Assembly (NCBI GenBank): GCA_016200325.1
Contig: JACQEZ010000009.1
Location: forward strand, 1 to 64,000
Length of the DNA: 64,000 nt
DNA from: Candidatus Manganitrophaceae bacterium
GTDB taxonomy: Bacteria > Nitrospirota > Nitrospiria > SBBL01 > Manganitrophaceae
Reading direction: 5' to 3'
Shown here: positions 34,978 through 42,864 of the stretch, in pieces
Numbering within the stretch: the first letter of the stretch is position 1
How the letters are laid out: every line of letters begins with the position of its first letter
The notes under the pieces: generated by a model
Seen by the model: the letters and a program-made list of their open reading frames with translations, nothing else
Database searches by the model: none
What the model was told of the DNA's origin: nothing
Position numbers and translations under genes: made by a program

Positions 34978-35310
34978 ATGAAACGGACACGGTCAAAGAC
35001 CAAGCCTCGCAGCCAGATAGGCAGCGCATCAGCTCTCCCGGTAACGATACAGAAACACAGACTTCTCAGGGTGCAGCGGTTCAAAACAGTGCGGATTTCC
35101 TGGATAAGACCAGTGATGTCTTCCAATCTTTCACATCCCGAAACTGTGTCGCTTTCTTTTTCCGCTTTGGTAAAGGATCCACTTGAACAATTGATGTTTT
35201 ACGCTCTGGCCATGCGGTTAGCAGTTTGGAGAAAACTTAATAATAGAAAAGGTTCATTCGATGTATTCTCTCTTGAATATAGAGGAAAAGTAGGAATCTT
35301 ATTCCTGTGA
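34978..35310 (+). CDS. Uncertain reading frame, possibly a decayed gene
   Basis: A 110-codon frame with a good ribosome site and upstream promoter. The predicted product is unusually rich in Lys, Arg and Ser at the start and resembles nothing I know. The +1 frame from about 34980 to 35168 reads as a more natural acidic, Thr/Gln-rich sequence (GNDTETQTSQGAAVQNSADF), which suggests that a frameshift near the start ruined an older gene. Treat as hypothetical. Confidence 0.3.
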   Translation: MKRTRSKTKPRSQIGSASALPVTIQKHRLLRVQRFKTVRISWIRPVMSSNLSHPETVSLSFSALVKDPLEQLMFYALAMRLAVWRKLNNRKGSFDVFSLEYRGKVGILFL

Positions 35311-35313
35311 CTC

Positions 35314-35739
35314 ATGATACTGCTTCTATCAACTTCCTGTAGGTCTGGTCCAGCCTACAATGAAATTCCCATTACCGATCGCAAATTAAATATGCTCGGC
35401 TTGGAAAGGATCGCAACCGAATATCTGAACAGCCATCCGCGCGACTTTTATAAATTTCATCGCATCCTCACCGCGGCGGATGACGCGCTCCAGGCGTATC
35501 AGGCACCCTCTCATGGGGCGGTCATGAAGTGGATTAAGCAGGCGTTGAAAAGGGAAGGGCTCGATGAGCAGATGTCCGTTTATCTCTTCTTGAGAGCCGT
35601 TTATTTGAAAGATTGGGAAGGCTCTTATTTTCATTGGGTCGATGAAGGCGAGCGGGAATATCTCTATGATCTGATGGGAGCGGCCATGGGGGGAATGCAC
35701 CGCTGCTCCAAGTGCAGCACGAATCCAGAGGATGAGTAA
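35314..35739 (+). CDS. Putative lipoprotein, unknown function
   Basis: A 141-residue protein. The very short hydrophobic start MILLLSTSC could be a truncated lipoprotein signal with lipobox STSC. The rest is a helical domain (RIATEYLNSHPRDFYKF, QAYQAPSHGAVMKWIKQAL) with a C-terminal CSKCS motif that might bind metal. The true start may lie upstream if the preceding frame was once joined. It is followed by a hairpin and then the ECF sigma gene. Confidence 0.55.
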   Translation: MILLLSTSCRSGPAYNEIPITDRKLNMLGLERIATEYLNSHPRDFYKFHRILTAADDALQAYQAPSHGAVMKWIKQALKREGLDEQMSVYLFLRAVYLKDWEGSYFHWVDEGEREYLYDLMGAAMGGMHRCSKCSTNPEDE

Positions 35740-35753
35740 GAACGCGGTCTTTG

Positions 35754-35775
35754 ACTCCGTACCGTCAGACGGAGT
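35754..35775 (+). terminator. Possible terminator hairpin
   Basis: ACTCCGT and ACGGAGT are complementary 7-bp arms with an 8-base loop, shortly after the stop of the putative lipoprotein gene, and a T/A-rich stretch (GTATTATATCT) follows. A second small hairpin, ATGGA-TCAG-TCCAT, lies just beyond. Strength is modest. Confidence 0.35.
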
Positions 35776-35939
35776 GTATTATATCTCTATGGATCAGTCC
35801 ATAATCGGCAAGTCAGTCTAAAATTCGCGTTGAGATGGTTTTTTATGAGCATCAGCGGGGCTGATAAGGTAGTCAGAGGCCAGCACGGTCTGCCGGTTGA
35901 TCAGTCAGTCCTATTTAATGATGAGGTTTACACCTGCAC

Positions 35940-36491
35940 ATGGATGAAGCGATGAAAGACGAAGTCCTATCCAAGCTCTTGAGTAATCGGGAGAGGCTCC
36001 TCAGTTACGTTCGTAAGAAACTCTCCAATCCGGAGTTGGCGGAGGATGTGCTCCAGGATAGCTTGCTTAAAGCACTTCGGGCGGCGCCGGACCTAAGAGA
36101 GGATGAGAAGCTCTTTCCCTGGTTCTACAGGATCCTGAACAATGCCATTGTCGATGCCTACCGTCGCAAGCACATTGAGGCACAACATCTGGAACCGTAT
36201 ACTGAAGACCATGATTTGGCTATCACGCCTGAGGAGGAGGCCAACCTTTGTACCTGCTTTCGGGATTTGATCCCAACCCTCAAACCCGAATATGCCGAGT
36301 TGATTGAGGCATTGGATCTGGCTCACGGAAATCCTATACAGATGGCAAAAAAGCTCGGCATTACATCCAATAACCTGAAGGTGCGGAGGCACCGAGCGCG
36401 TCAGGCCCTCCTCCAACGATTAGAAGAAACCTGCCGGTCGTGCGCCAAACACGGCTGTCTCGATTGTACTTGTCGGAAGGATCAAATCTAG
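35940..36491 (+). CDS. ECF sigma factor with metal-sensing cysteine pattern (CorE-like, ECF44)
   Basis: The 183-residue sigma factor has region 2 (VRKKLSNPELAEDVLQDSLL, WFYRILNNAIVDAYRR) and region 4 (GNPIQMAKKLGITSNNLKVRRHRARQ, split here). A CxC pair, C104 and C106, lies in the linker between the two, and a C-terminal cysteine-rich tail carries C165, C168, C173, C176 and C178. Myxococcus CorE proteins have the same plan and sense copper or cadmium directly without an anti-sigma factor. None is present here either. The copper genes start 238 bp downstream. Confidence 0.88.
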   Translation: MDEAMKDEVLSKLLSNRERLLSYVRKKLSNPELAEDVLQDSLLKALRAAPDLREDEKLFPWFYRILNNAIVDAYRRKHIEAQHLEPYTEDHDLAITPEEEANLCTCFRDLIPTLKPEYAELIEALDLAHGNPIQMAKKLGITSNNLKVRRHRARQALLQRLEETCRSCAKHGCLDCTCRKDQI

Positions 36492-36591
36492 CCAGAGCCA
36501 AGACCTAATTTTCTCAACCCCATGCGCTTGAACGCATGAGACGCTTTCCTTCTTAATTGAAATCCTCCAGAAGCCCAGCCCGATCATAAAA

Positions 36592-36620
36592 GTGTAATTT
36601 TGCCTAAAATTGTCCGTCTA
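36592..36620 (+). promoter_or_regulatory. ECF-type promoter motif, upstream copy
   Basis: GTGTAATT at 36592 and CGTCTA at 36615 are 23 bp apart from first base to first base, the same spacing as the copy at 36654. CGTCTA is a typical ECF -10 element; the -35 element lacks the usual AAC core, so this copy may be weaker. It lies about 110 bp upstream of the copZ-like gene. Confidence 0.45.
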
Positions 36621-36653
36621 TTAACGCAGAAGAAGAACATCCCATGAAAAGAG

Positions 36654-36682
36654 GTGTAACCAAATCTATAAGTTTTCGTCTC
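36654..36682 (+). promoter_or_regulatory. ECF-type promoter of the copZ-like gene
   Basis: GTGTAACC (36654-36661) contains the AAC motif of ECF -35 elements, and CGTCTC (36677-36682) matches an ECF -10 element after a 15-bp spacer. Transcription would start about 40 bp upstream of the copZ-like ATG. The CorE-like sigma factor encoded just upstream is the obvious candidate to use it. Confidence 0.65.
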
Positions 36683-36728
36683 TACCTATAGAACCCCAAA
36701 CCTTAATCCCAATAATACGGAGGACATC

Positions 36729-37004
36729 ATGGCACAGCTTACCTTTAACATTCCTAAAATCTCTTGCAGCCACTGCGTGGAGACAATCACTCAAGCGCTC
36801 CATCCATTAGTTGGCGTGAATCAGGTTTCCGTCGATATTCCATCCAAGCAGTTGGAAGTTAATTATGATAAGACGCGCATTACGATCGACCGGATGAGAG
36901 AGGCCCTTGCCGGGATAAATTACCCTGTTGCATCGGTGCAAACAGAATCAGGCGAGAAACGTCCAGACCGACGCGGTGCGGAGTGTTCTTGCTGCGGCGC
37001 ATAA
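36729..37004 (+). CDS. copZ: CopZ-like copper chaperone (HMA domain)
   Basis: A 91-residue cytosolic HMA protein. The metal site is C13-S-H-C16 in PKISCSHCVETI and the fold signatures VNQVSVDIPSKQLEVNYD and REALAGINYPVA follow. It should bind Cu(I) and hand it to the CopA ATPase encoded downstream. An additional C-terminal CSCCGA motif is unusual for CopZ and may add a second metal site. CGGAGG precedes the ATG. Expression is probably driven by the ECF-type promoter upstream. Confidence 0.92.
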   Translation: MAQLTFNIPKISCSHCVETITQALHPLVGVNQVSVDIPSKQLEVNYDKTRITIDRMREALAGINYPVASVQTESGEKRPDRRGAECSCCGA

Positions 37005-37010
37005 ATACCG

Positions 37011-37055
37011 GTCTGAATCCCGGCTGGCGCATACAAATGCCGCCGGGATTCAGAC
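37011..37055 (+). terminator. Strong hairpin after copZ-like gene
   Basis: GTCTGAATCCCGGC (37011-37024) and GCCGGGATTCAGAC (37042-37055) are perfect 14-bp complementary arms with a 17-base loop, six bases after the copZ-like stop codon. The downstream run is GGGGGCTTCTTTT. It probably terminates or attenuates, giving more chaperone than downstream mRNA. Confidence 0.7.
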
Positions 37056-37193
37056 GATGGGGGCTTCTTTTCCCCTCGAACGCCCCTTTTGGGGGATTGC
37101 CCTTACATTCGTATTGCCACAAAATGGGTTTGTAGAAAGAGTCTGTTCAATTTGATTTCACATGACTGGCACAAACAAAATAGGGAGGAAGCA

Positions 37194-37838
37194 ATGAAAA
37201 AGTCGATCACCTCAATTTTCTGTCTGGCCCTCTTCATTTTTCTCGCGGTCCCACTGACTTCCTTCGCCGAAATGCAAGGGGGCGGAGAAGGAAAAGGAGG
37301 GATGATGGGAGAGGGAATGGGCGGCGGAATGCCGATGATGCAGAAAATGATGGGGATGCATGGCATGGATGCCGGGATGATGGAAATGATGAAGATGATG
37401 CAGGCCATGTCCCGCCTCGATCTCACCCCCGATCAAAAAAAGAAAATCGAATCGCTCAAGCTCAAACACCAGAAAGAAGCGATCCCGCTCCTCTCGAAAA
37501 CCGAGATGGCCAATGTCGAAATCAAGGAGCTGACCCTTTCCGATCCGATTGATTTAGAGAAGGTTAAAGCGAAGGTGAAGGAAAAATACACCGCGATGGC
37601 CGATCTGGAGGTCAGTCATCTTGCTCTGACGCAGCAGATGAAAGGAATTCTCACCCCCGAGCAGCGGCAGAAGATGGAATCGATGATGATGGAAATGGGA
37701 CCGATGATGGGCATGGGGATGATGGGAGGCCCCGCCGGAAAAGGCAAGACGGAGGGAGAAACCAAAGCGGCTCCAAAAACGACCCCGAAGGGATCGGAAG
37801 AAGCCGCCCCTGAAGGCGCCGATCCTCATGGCCATTGA
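37194..37838 (+). CDS. Met-rich CpxP/Spy/ZraP-like periplasmic protein
   Basis: A 214-residue exported protein. The signal peptide ends near TSFAEM. A Met/Gly-rich stretch (MMQKMMGMHGMDAGMMEMM) follows, then an LTP-type helical repeat pair (LDLTPDQKKKIESL and ILTPEQRQKMESM), the CpxP/Spy signature. A second Met-rich block and a Pro/Lys-rich tail ending in DPHGH close the protein. It should act as a periplasmic chaperone and Cu(I)/Ag(I) sponge through methionines and histidines. GGGAGG precedes the ATG. Confidence 0.85.
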   Translation: MKKSITSIFCLALFIFLAVPLTSFAEMQGGGEGKGGMMGEGMGGGMPMMQKMMGMHGMDAGMMEMMKMMQAMSRLDLTPDQKKKIESLKLKHQKEAIPLLSKTEMANVEIKELTLSDPIDLEKVKAKVKEKYTAMADLEVSHLALTQQMKGILTPEQRQKMESMMMEMGPMMGMGMMGGPAGKGKTEGETKAAPKTTPKGSEEAAPEGADPHGH

Positions 37839-37876
37839 GGCGTGGAATACAGTAAAGAAAAGAAAGGAGAAGTGAG

Positions 37877-38194
37877 ATGAAGACAAATCCTTGGAGAGCC
37901 GGGTTTACCCTGGCGCTGACCGTGACAATTACATATACAGTCTGCGCGGTCTTGTACGCGTTGTTTCCTGAACAAGGCATCGCGTTCTTGAATGCCCTGT
38001 TTCACGGAATTGATTTTAACAAGCTCGGGCCACCTTTGCCTTTCACCTTTCTGATGTTCGTTTATCCCCTGTTTGTTTTCGCAGTCTGGGGCTTTTTGGT
38101 TGGAGCGCTCTATACCCAGCTTAACAATCTGTTTCATGACGGTGATGAGCGGACCCATTCAGCGCATAAACGAAGAGTCGAGGCGACACGATGA
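37877..38194 (+). CDS. DUF5676 membrane protein
   Basis: A 105-residue protein with two hydrophobic segments ([20 protein letters not shown] and [20 protein letters not shown]) and a charged His-containing tail. It resembles the DUF5676 family found beside copper ATPases. It overlaps the copA start by four bases, so it is translationally coupled to it. Function is unknown. Confidence 0.78.
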   Translation: MKTNPWRAGFTLALTVTITYTVCAVLYALFPEQGIAFLNALFHGIDFNKLGPPLPFTFLMFVYPLFVFAVWGFLVGALYTQLNNLFHDGDERTHSAHKRRVEATR

Positions 38195-40500
38195 CAACCG
38201 ATCCGGTCTGCGGAATGAAAGTGGATGAGAAGAGCGCGGTAGGAAAGGCCGTCTACAAAGGGACGACCTATTATTTCTGCTCGTCTTCCTGTCTGCAGAA
38301 GTTCGAAGCGACTCCCACCGACTACATCAAGGGAGGGGGCGCGGGAGAGGCGCCGCAGTCCGGTCCCCGCGCTCCCAAGTCGTCCGGGATGGTGAAAGAC
38401 CCGATCTGCGGGATGGTGGTGGATAAAGCAACGGCGCTTCATTCGGAGCGGAGCGGTCGGACCTATTATTTCTGCAGCGTTGGCTGTCAGCGGACGTTTG
38501 AATCTCCGGAGGCGGAATTGAAGTCGATGAAAACCCGGGTGACGATTGCGCTCACCGGCGTATTGGCGCTCGCGGTTCTTCGCGCCGCCGCTTTCATTGC
38601 GCTGGCCGCCGGCGCCACCATCGTTACCTGGGCGCCGATTCCGCAGCTCCCCTGGTTTACCTGGGGGATGTGGCTCTTCATTCTGGTGACGCCGGTTCAG
38701 TTTATCGGCGGCTGGTCGTTCTACGTCGGCTCTTGGAATGCGATTAAGAGTCGAACCATCAATATGGACTTCCTGATCGCGCTTGGGACCAGCGTCGCCT
38801 ATCTCTACAGCGTCGCGGTGATTTTCTTTCCCTGGGTCCTCCCGGTTCCGGTCGAAGAGCGGGCGGTCTACTTTGAGGTTTCCGCCGTCATCATCGCCTT
38901 TGTTCTGCTTGGGAAGTACATGGAGGAGATGATCAAGAAGCGCTCCTCCGCGGCGGTCCGAAAATTGATGGATTTAAAACCGGCGACCGCCCATGTCCTT
39001 CGAGAAAGGGTCGAGATGGAGGTCCCCGCCGAGACGGTGATGGTCGATGAGATCGTGATTGTCCGGCCCGGCGAGAAGATTCCGACGGATGGAGTCGTCC
39101 TGGAGGGGCGCTCGGCCGTCGACGAATCGATGCTGACCGGAGAGTCGATGCCGGTGGAGAAAACGCCGGGATCTTCGGTCATCGGTGGAACCTTGAACCG
39201 GACGGGGCTTTTCCGATTCACGGCGACACGGGTCGGATCGGAGACGGCGCTTGCGCAAATCATCAAAATGGTCGAAGAGGCGCAGGCGACCAGCGCGCCG
39301 ATCCAGCGGCTCGCTGATCAGGTCACCGGCTACTTTGTCCCGGCCGTGGTCGGCGTGGCGACCCTCTCATTTGCCCTCTGGTGGATTTCGGGAAACTTTC
39401 CGCAGGGTCTGCTTGCCTTCATCGCGGTGCTGATCATCGCCTGCCCTTGCGCCCTGGGGATTGCGACGCCGGCGGCGCTGATGGTCGGCGTGGGGAAGGG
39501 AGCCGAGGGAGGGATCTTGATCCGCGGCGGAGAGGTCTTGGAGCGCGCGGAGAAGCTGACCGCCGTCATCTTTGACAAGACCGGCACCCTCACGCGCGGG
39601 GAGCCGAATGTGACCGACATCCTCTCCTTCGGCGCTCATACCGAAACGGAAACCTTGCGGATGGCGGCGGCTGTCGAGGTCGGCTCCGAGCACCCGCTGG
39701 GAGAAGCGATTGTCCGCGCGGCGAAGCATCGGAGCTTGGAACTCTCCAAGGTGACGCAGTTTGAGGCGATCCCCGGTTATGGGATCCGAGGCGTCATCGA
39801 GGGCCGGGTCATTCTGCTCGGCGCCCGCCGTCTCTTCAAACGGGAGGGAATCGATTCCTCTCGGGCGGAAGAGGCGATGACCCGCTTGGAATCGGAGGGG
39901 AAGACCGCCATGCTGGTGGGGTGTGATGGAGCCCTTGCAGGGATCGTCGCCGTTGCCGACACACTGAAGCCGGAAGCGAAGGAGGCAGTCGCCGCCCTGC
40001 TTCGGGAGAAGGTCGAGGTGATTCTGCTCACCGGCGATAACCAGCAGACGGCCCGGGCCATTGCAAGGGAGGTTGGGATTCAGGAGGTGATCGCTGAGGT
40101 CCTCCCGGGGGATAAAGCGCGGGTCGTTCAGGACCTTCAGAAAAAAGGAAAGGTGGTGGCGATGGTCGGAGACGGCGTGAACGACGCCCCGGCGCTCGCC
40201 GCCGCCGACATCGGAATCGCCATCGGCTCCGGCTCCGACGTGGCGAAGGAGACCGGCGGGATCATCCTGGTCAAGAACGATGTCCGGGATGTCGTGGCGG
40301 GGATTCGGCTTTCCCGAGCGACCATGCGGAAGATCAAACAGAACCTTTTCTGGGCGTTCATCTATAACACCATCGGTGTTCCGGTGGCGGCGTTTGGCTA
40401 TCTTAACCCGATCATCGCCGGGGCGGCGATGGCGCTCAGCTCGCTTTCGGTCATTGTAAACTCGGCGATGTTGAAGCGGGCAAAGATTTCCGTCGATTGA
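38191..40500 (+). CDS. copA: Cu(I)-exporting P1B ATPase with two N-terminal YHS domains
   Basis: A 769-residue P-type ATPase. Two YHS domains (about residues 4-38 and 70-105, starting DPVCGM and DPICGM and each ending in YYFCS) replace the usual HMA domains. The transmembrane metal site is C418-P-C420 in [12 protein letters not shown], the phosphorylated residue is D462 in DKTGT, and SEHPLGEA and [10 protein letters not shown] follow. The CPC motif points to Cu(I)/Ag(I) export from the cytosol. It is coupled to DUF5676 upstream. Confidence 0.95.
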   Translation: MTTDPVCGMKVDEKSAVGKAVYKGTTYYFCSSSCLQKFEATPTDYIKGGGAGEAPQSGPRAPKSSGMVKDPICGMVVDKATALHSERSGRTYYFCSVGCQRTFESPEAELKSMKTRVTIALTGVLALAVLRAAAFIALAAGATIVTWAPIPQLPWFTWGMWLFILVTPVQFIGGWSFYVGSWNAIKSRTINMDFLIALGTSVAYLYSVAVIFFPWVLPVPVEERAVYFEVSAVIIAFVLLGKYMEEMIKKRSSAAVRKLMDLKPATAHVLRERVEMEVPAETVMVDEIVIVRPGEKIPTDGVVLEGRSAVDESMLTGESMPVEKTPGSSVIGGTLNRTGLFRFTATRVGSETALAQIIKMVEEAQATSAPIQRLADQVTGYFVPAVVGVATLSFALWWISGNFPQGLLAFIAVLIIACPCALGIATPAALMVGVGKGAEGGILIRGGEVLERAEKLTAVIFDKTGTLTRGEPNVTDILSFGAHTETETLRMAAAVEVGSEHPLGEAIVRAAKHRSLELSKVTQFEAIPGYGIRGVIEGRVILLGARRLFKREGIDSSRAEEAMTRLESEGKTAMLVGCDGALAGIVAVADTLKPEAKEAVAALLREKVEVILLTGDNQQTARAIAREVGIQEVIAEVLPGDKARVVQDLQKKGKVVAMVGDGVNDAPALAAADIGIAIGSGSDVAKETGGIILVKNDVRDVVAGIRLSRATMRKIKQNLFWAFIYNTIGVPVAAFGYLNPIIAGAAMALSSLSVIVNSAMLKRAKISVD

Positions 40501-40534
40501 ACAGAACTTAAAATCTTGAAACAGGGGGAAAGAA

Positions 40535-40762
40535 ATGGAGACGCAACATCCTTCACAAGACCGTAAGAGCAGTCGGTTTAATCTGGCGCTGATCGCCTTT
40601 CTACTGATTGCCGCTTTCTTCCTGCTGTCGGAGCACCGAGCCCACTTCTTTGGGATTCTCCCCTATCTGTTGTTGCTCGCCTGCCCGTTTCTTCACTTGT
40701 TTATGCATGGAGGACATGACGGAGCCGCTTCAACCGATCACACGAAAGGAGATAAGCCATGA
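40535..40762 (+). CDS. DUF2933-type small membrane protein
   Basis: A 75-residue protein with two hydrophobic stretches (FNLALIAFLLIAAFFLL and ILPYLLLLACPFLHLFMH) and a His-rich C-terminal tail (MHGGHDG). The HLFMHGGHG-type ending is typical of DUF2933 proteins in copper-resistance islands. It overlaps the next start by four bases. The histidines could bind copper near the membrane; function is otherwise unknown. Confidence 0.8.
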   Translation: METQHPSQDRKSSRFNLALIAFLLIAAFFLLSEHRAHFFGILPYLLLLACPFLHLFMHGGHDGAASTDHTKGDKP

Positions 40763-41436
40763 ACGAATCATCCGCATACGGCCTCTGGCCGCTGGTAATT
40801 ATCAACTCGCTGATCTTCATCATTTTTGCCTTTAGCTTCACGCATCCCCGCACGAAGCGGGACTGGCGCTCCTTCGGCGCTTTCTCGGCGTTCATCGTCG
40901 CGCTCTTCACGGAGATGTACGGCTTTCCTTTGACGATTTATCTCCTTTCCGGTTGGCTGCAAAGCCGCTACCCCGGTGTGAACTGGCTCTCGCATGATTC
41001 CGGGCACCTACTCGAGATCCTTTTCGGCTGGCGCGCCAATCCGCATTTCGGGCCATTTCATCTGCTCAGCAATTTTCTGATCTTCGGTGGGTTTATTCTC
41101 CTCTCCGCCGCCTGGAAGGTCCTCTATGAAGCCCAAAGCAGCCACACCCTGGCGACCTCAGGCCCCTACGCGAAGATTCGTCATCCGCAGTACGCAGGGT
41201 TTGTCCTGATCCTGTTCGGATTCCTGCTGCAATGGCCGACGATTTTGACACTGGTCATGTTTCCGATTCTGGTCTTCATGTATGTCCGTCTCGCTCGGCG
41301 GGAAGAGCGGGAGGTCCTGGCGGAGTTCGGCGAGGCATATGCCCGTTATATGGCGAATACGCCGGCTTTTTTCCCGCGTCTCTCAGAGGGCGGCGCTAAA
41401 CAGGAAGCGGACAAGCCTCAAAGAGGAGCCCGGTGA
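40759..41436 (+). CDS. Isoprenylcysteine carboxyl methyltransferase-like membrane protein
   Basis: A 225-residue polytopic protein with about five membrane segments. The C-terminal signature LATSGPYAKIRHPQYAG, then ARREEREVLAEFGEAYARY, is typical of ICMT/PEMT-type SAM-dependent methyltransferases. Bacteria lack prenylated proteins, so the substrate is unknown. The next gene makes S-adenosylmethionine, its likely methyl donor, which makes the gene order notable. AGGAGATAAGCC precedes the ATG. Confidence 0.85.
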   Translation: MNESSAYGLWPLVIINSLIFIIFAFSFTHPRTKRDWRSFGAFSAFIVALFTEMYGFPLTIYLLSGWLQSRYPGVNWLSHDSGHLLEILFGWRANPHFGPFHLLSNFLIFGGFILLSAAWKVLYEAQSSHTLATSGPYAKIRHPQYAGFVLILFGFLLQWPTILTLVMFPILVFMYVRLARREEREVLAEFGEAYARYMANTPAFFPRLSEGGAKQEADKPQRGAR

Positions 41437-41439
41437 GCG

Positions 41440-42618
41440 ATGATTGATCGGAAGATCGTCGTCAATCCGATGGCTCGTCCACGGATCGAGGAGGAGGAAG
41501 TCGAGATGTGCGAGTGTAAGGGGATCGGGCATCCCGACACGATCGCCGACGGAGTCTGTGAGGCCGCATCCCGCGCGGTATCCTCGGCTTATATTCGGAC
41601 CTACGGCGCCGTTTTGCATCATAATCTGGACAAAGGGTTGCTCGTAGCGGGCCAAAGCGCCCCTCGGTTCGGCGGCGGACATTGGATAGATCCGATCAAG
41701 ATCTTCATCTGCGGCCGGGCCACCAATTCCGATCCGAAGTTGGATATCAAGAAAATCGTCTCGGATGCCGCGCGCGGATATTTGGAGGAAAATATCCGGT
41801 GCGACCTGAAATACTTCGAGATCATGACCGAAATCAAAGAAGGGAGCGCGAACTTAAAAGAGGTCTTCCGGCGCGGTGATGGCGCGCCACTGGCGAACGA
41901 TACCTCCTTCGGGTGCGGCTATGCCCCCTACTCCCGGTTGGAGCAGCGGGTCCTAAAACTGTCGCAGTTGATCCAATCGTCCGCGTTCAGGACATCGTTC
42001 CGCGCCGCAGGAGACGACTACAAGATCATGGGGCATCGCGTGAACGGCGATCTTTCCTTCACGATCGCGCTTGCCCTCATCGACCGATACGTCGAAGGGA
42101 TCGAACGCTACTTCATAATCAAGAAGGCAATCCACGACTACCTCGCCGATCACCTCGGCGCGCCGGCCGTGATCCGAATCAACACCCTCGATGATCCCGC
42201 GGCGCGGGATGAACGGGGCGTCTATCTGACCGTATCGGGATTGAGCGCCGAGATGGGGGATGACGGCCAGGTCGGTCGCGGTAACCGAGTGAACAGCTTG
42301 ATCACGCCGGGACGCGAGATGTCGCTGGAGGCGGCCGCGGGGAAGAACCCCGTCTCGCATGTCGGGAAGATCTACAATGTTCTCGCCCTCCTGATGGCGC
42401 GCGAGATCCACGAGGAGGTCGAGGAGGTGAGCGTCAAGCTATTGTCGGCGATTGGAGAGCCGACGGACCAGCCGCAGGTCGCGGCGATCGAAGTTCGCAC
42501 AAGTGAAGGCCTCAGCGTTGAATTGAAACGGTCGGTGACAGCGATCGCGGACGGGTGGCTGGAGAACATCGACCAGGTCACGCGGCTGATTTTGGACGAG
42601 AAAGTGTCTCTTTATTGA
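41440..42618 (+). CDS. mat: Archaeal-type S-adenosylmethionine synthetase
   Basis: A 392-residue cytosolic enzyme that makes S-adenosylmethionine from ATP and methionine. It belongs to the archaeal MAT family, not bacterial MetK: CKGIGHPDTIADG carries the GHPD motif, later GRATNSDP, and GDDGQVGRGNRVNSLITP matches the archaeal nucleotide-binding block. Full length. It starts three bases after the methyltransferase-like gene. Most bacteria use MetK, so the gene must be acquired or be a specialised second copy. Confidence 0.93.
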   Translation: MIDRKIVVNPMARPRIEEEEVEMCECKGIGHPDTIADGVCEAASRAVSSAYIRTYGAVLHHNLDKGLLVAGQSAPRFGGGHWIDPIKIFICGRATNSDPKLDIKKIVSDAARGYLEENIRCDLKYFEIMTEIKEGSANLKEVFRRGDGAPLANDTSFGCGYAPYSRLEQRVLKLSQLIQSSAFRTSFRAAGDDYKIMGHRVNGDLSFTIALALIDRYVEGIERYFIIKKAIHDYLADHLGAPAVIRINTLDDPAARDERGVYLTVSGLSAEMGDDGQVGRGNRVNSLITPGREMSLEAAAGKNPVSHVGKIYNVLALLMAREIHEEVEEVSVKLLSAIGEPTDQPQVAAIEVRTSEGLSVELKRSVTAIADGWLENIDQVTRLILDEKVSLY

Positions 42619-42672
42619 CATTTTATTTCCGTCCATTGGAAGATGAAAAAGAGGTGTTTCGGGAGAAGTTCG

Positions 42673-42822
42673 ATGATTGGAACCGTTCTGATGTGGATCG
42701 CAGTGGTTGCCTTCGGCCTCAGCGGTGCGGTCCGAATCGCGGAGGGGAAAAGGCTGCTCGGCCTGGCCCTTGTGCTGCTGGCCGCCGCCAATGCCATTCT
42801 GTTGAAGGCCGCCAATAGGTAG
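42673..42822 (+). CDS. Small hydrophobic membrane protein
   Basis: A 49-residue protein, below usual gene-calling size. Two hydrophobic helices (VLMWIAVVAFGLSGAV and LLGLALVLLAAANAILL) flank a short polar loop IAEGKR. A GGGAGAAG site lies six bases before the ATG. It lies between the SAM synthetase and the metallo-beta-lactamase genes in an otherwise gene-packed operon. Confidence 0.65.
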   Translation: MIGTVLMWIAVVAFGLSGAVRIAEGKRLLGLALVLLAAANAILLKAANR

Positions 42823-42864
42823 GCTGGTTTAGCCAAGGCTCTTAAAGGGAGAGGAAAGCCGAAC

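Noticed and set aside
34785-35126. Minus-strand frame of 113 codons over the promoter at 34926
   Set aside because: No ribosome site and no family; parts look protein-like (GYLLDQLSPFKV) but it opposes a good promoter and start on the plus strand. Left undecided and not annotated.
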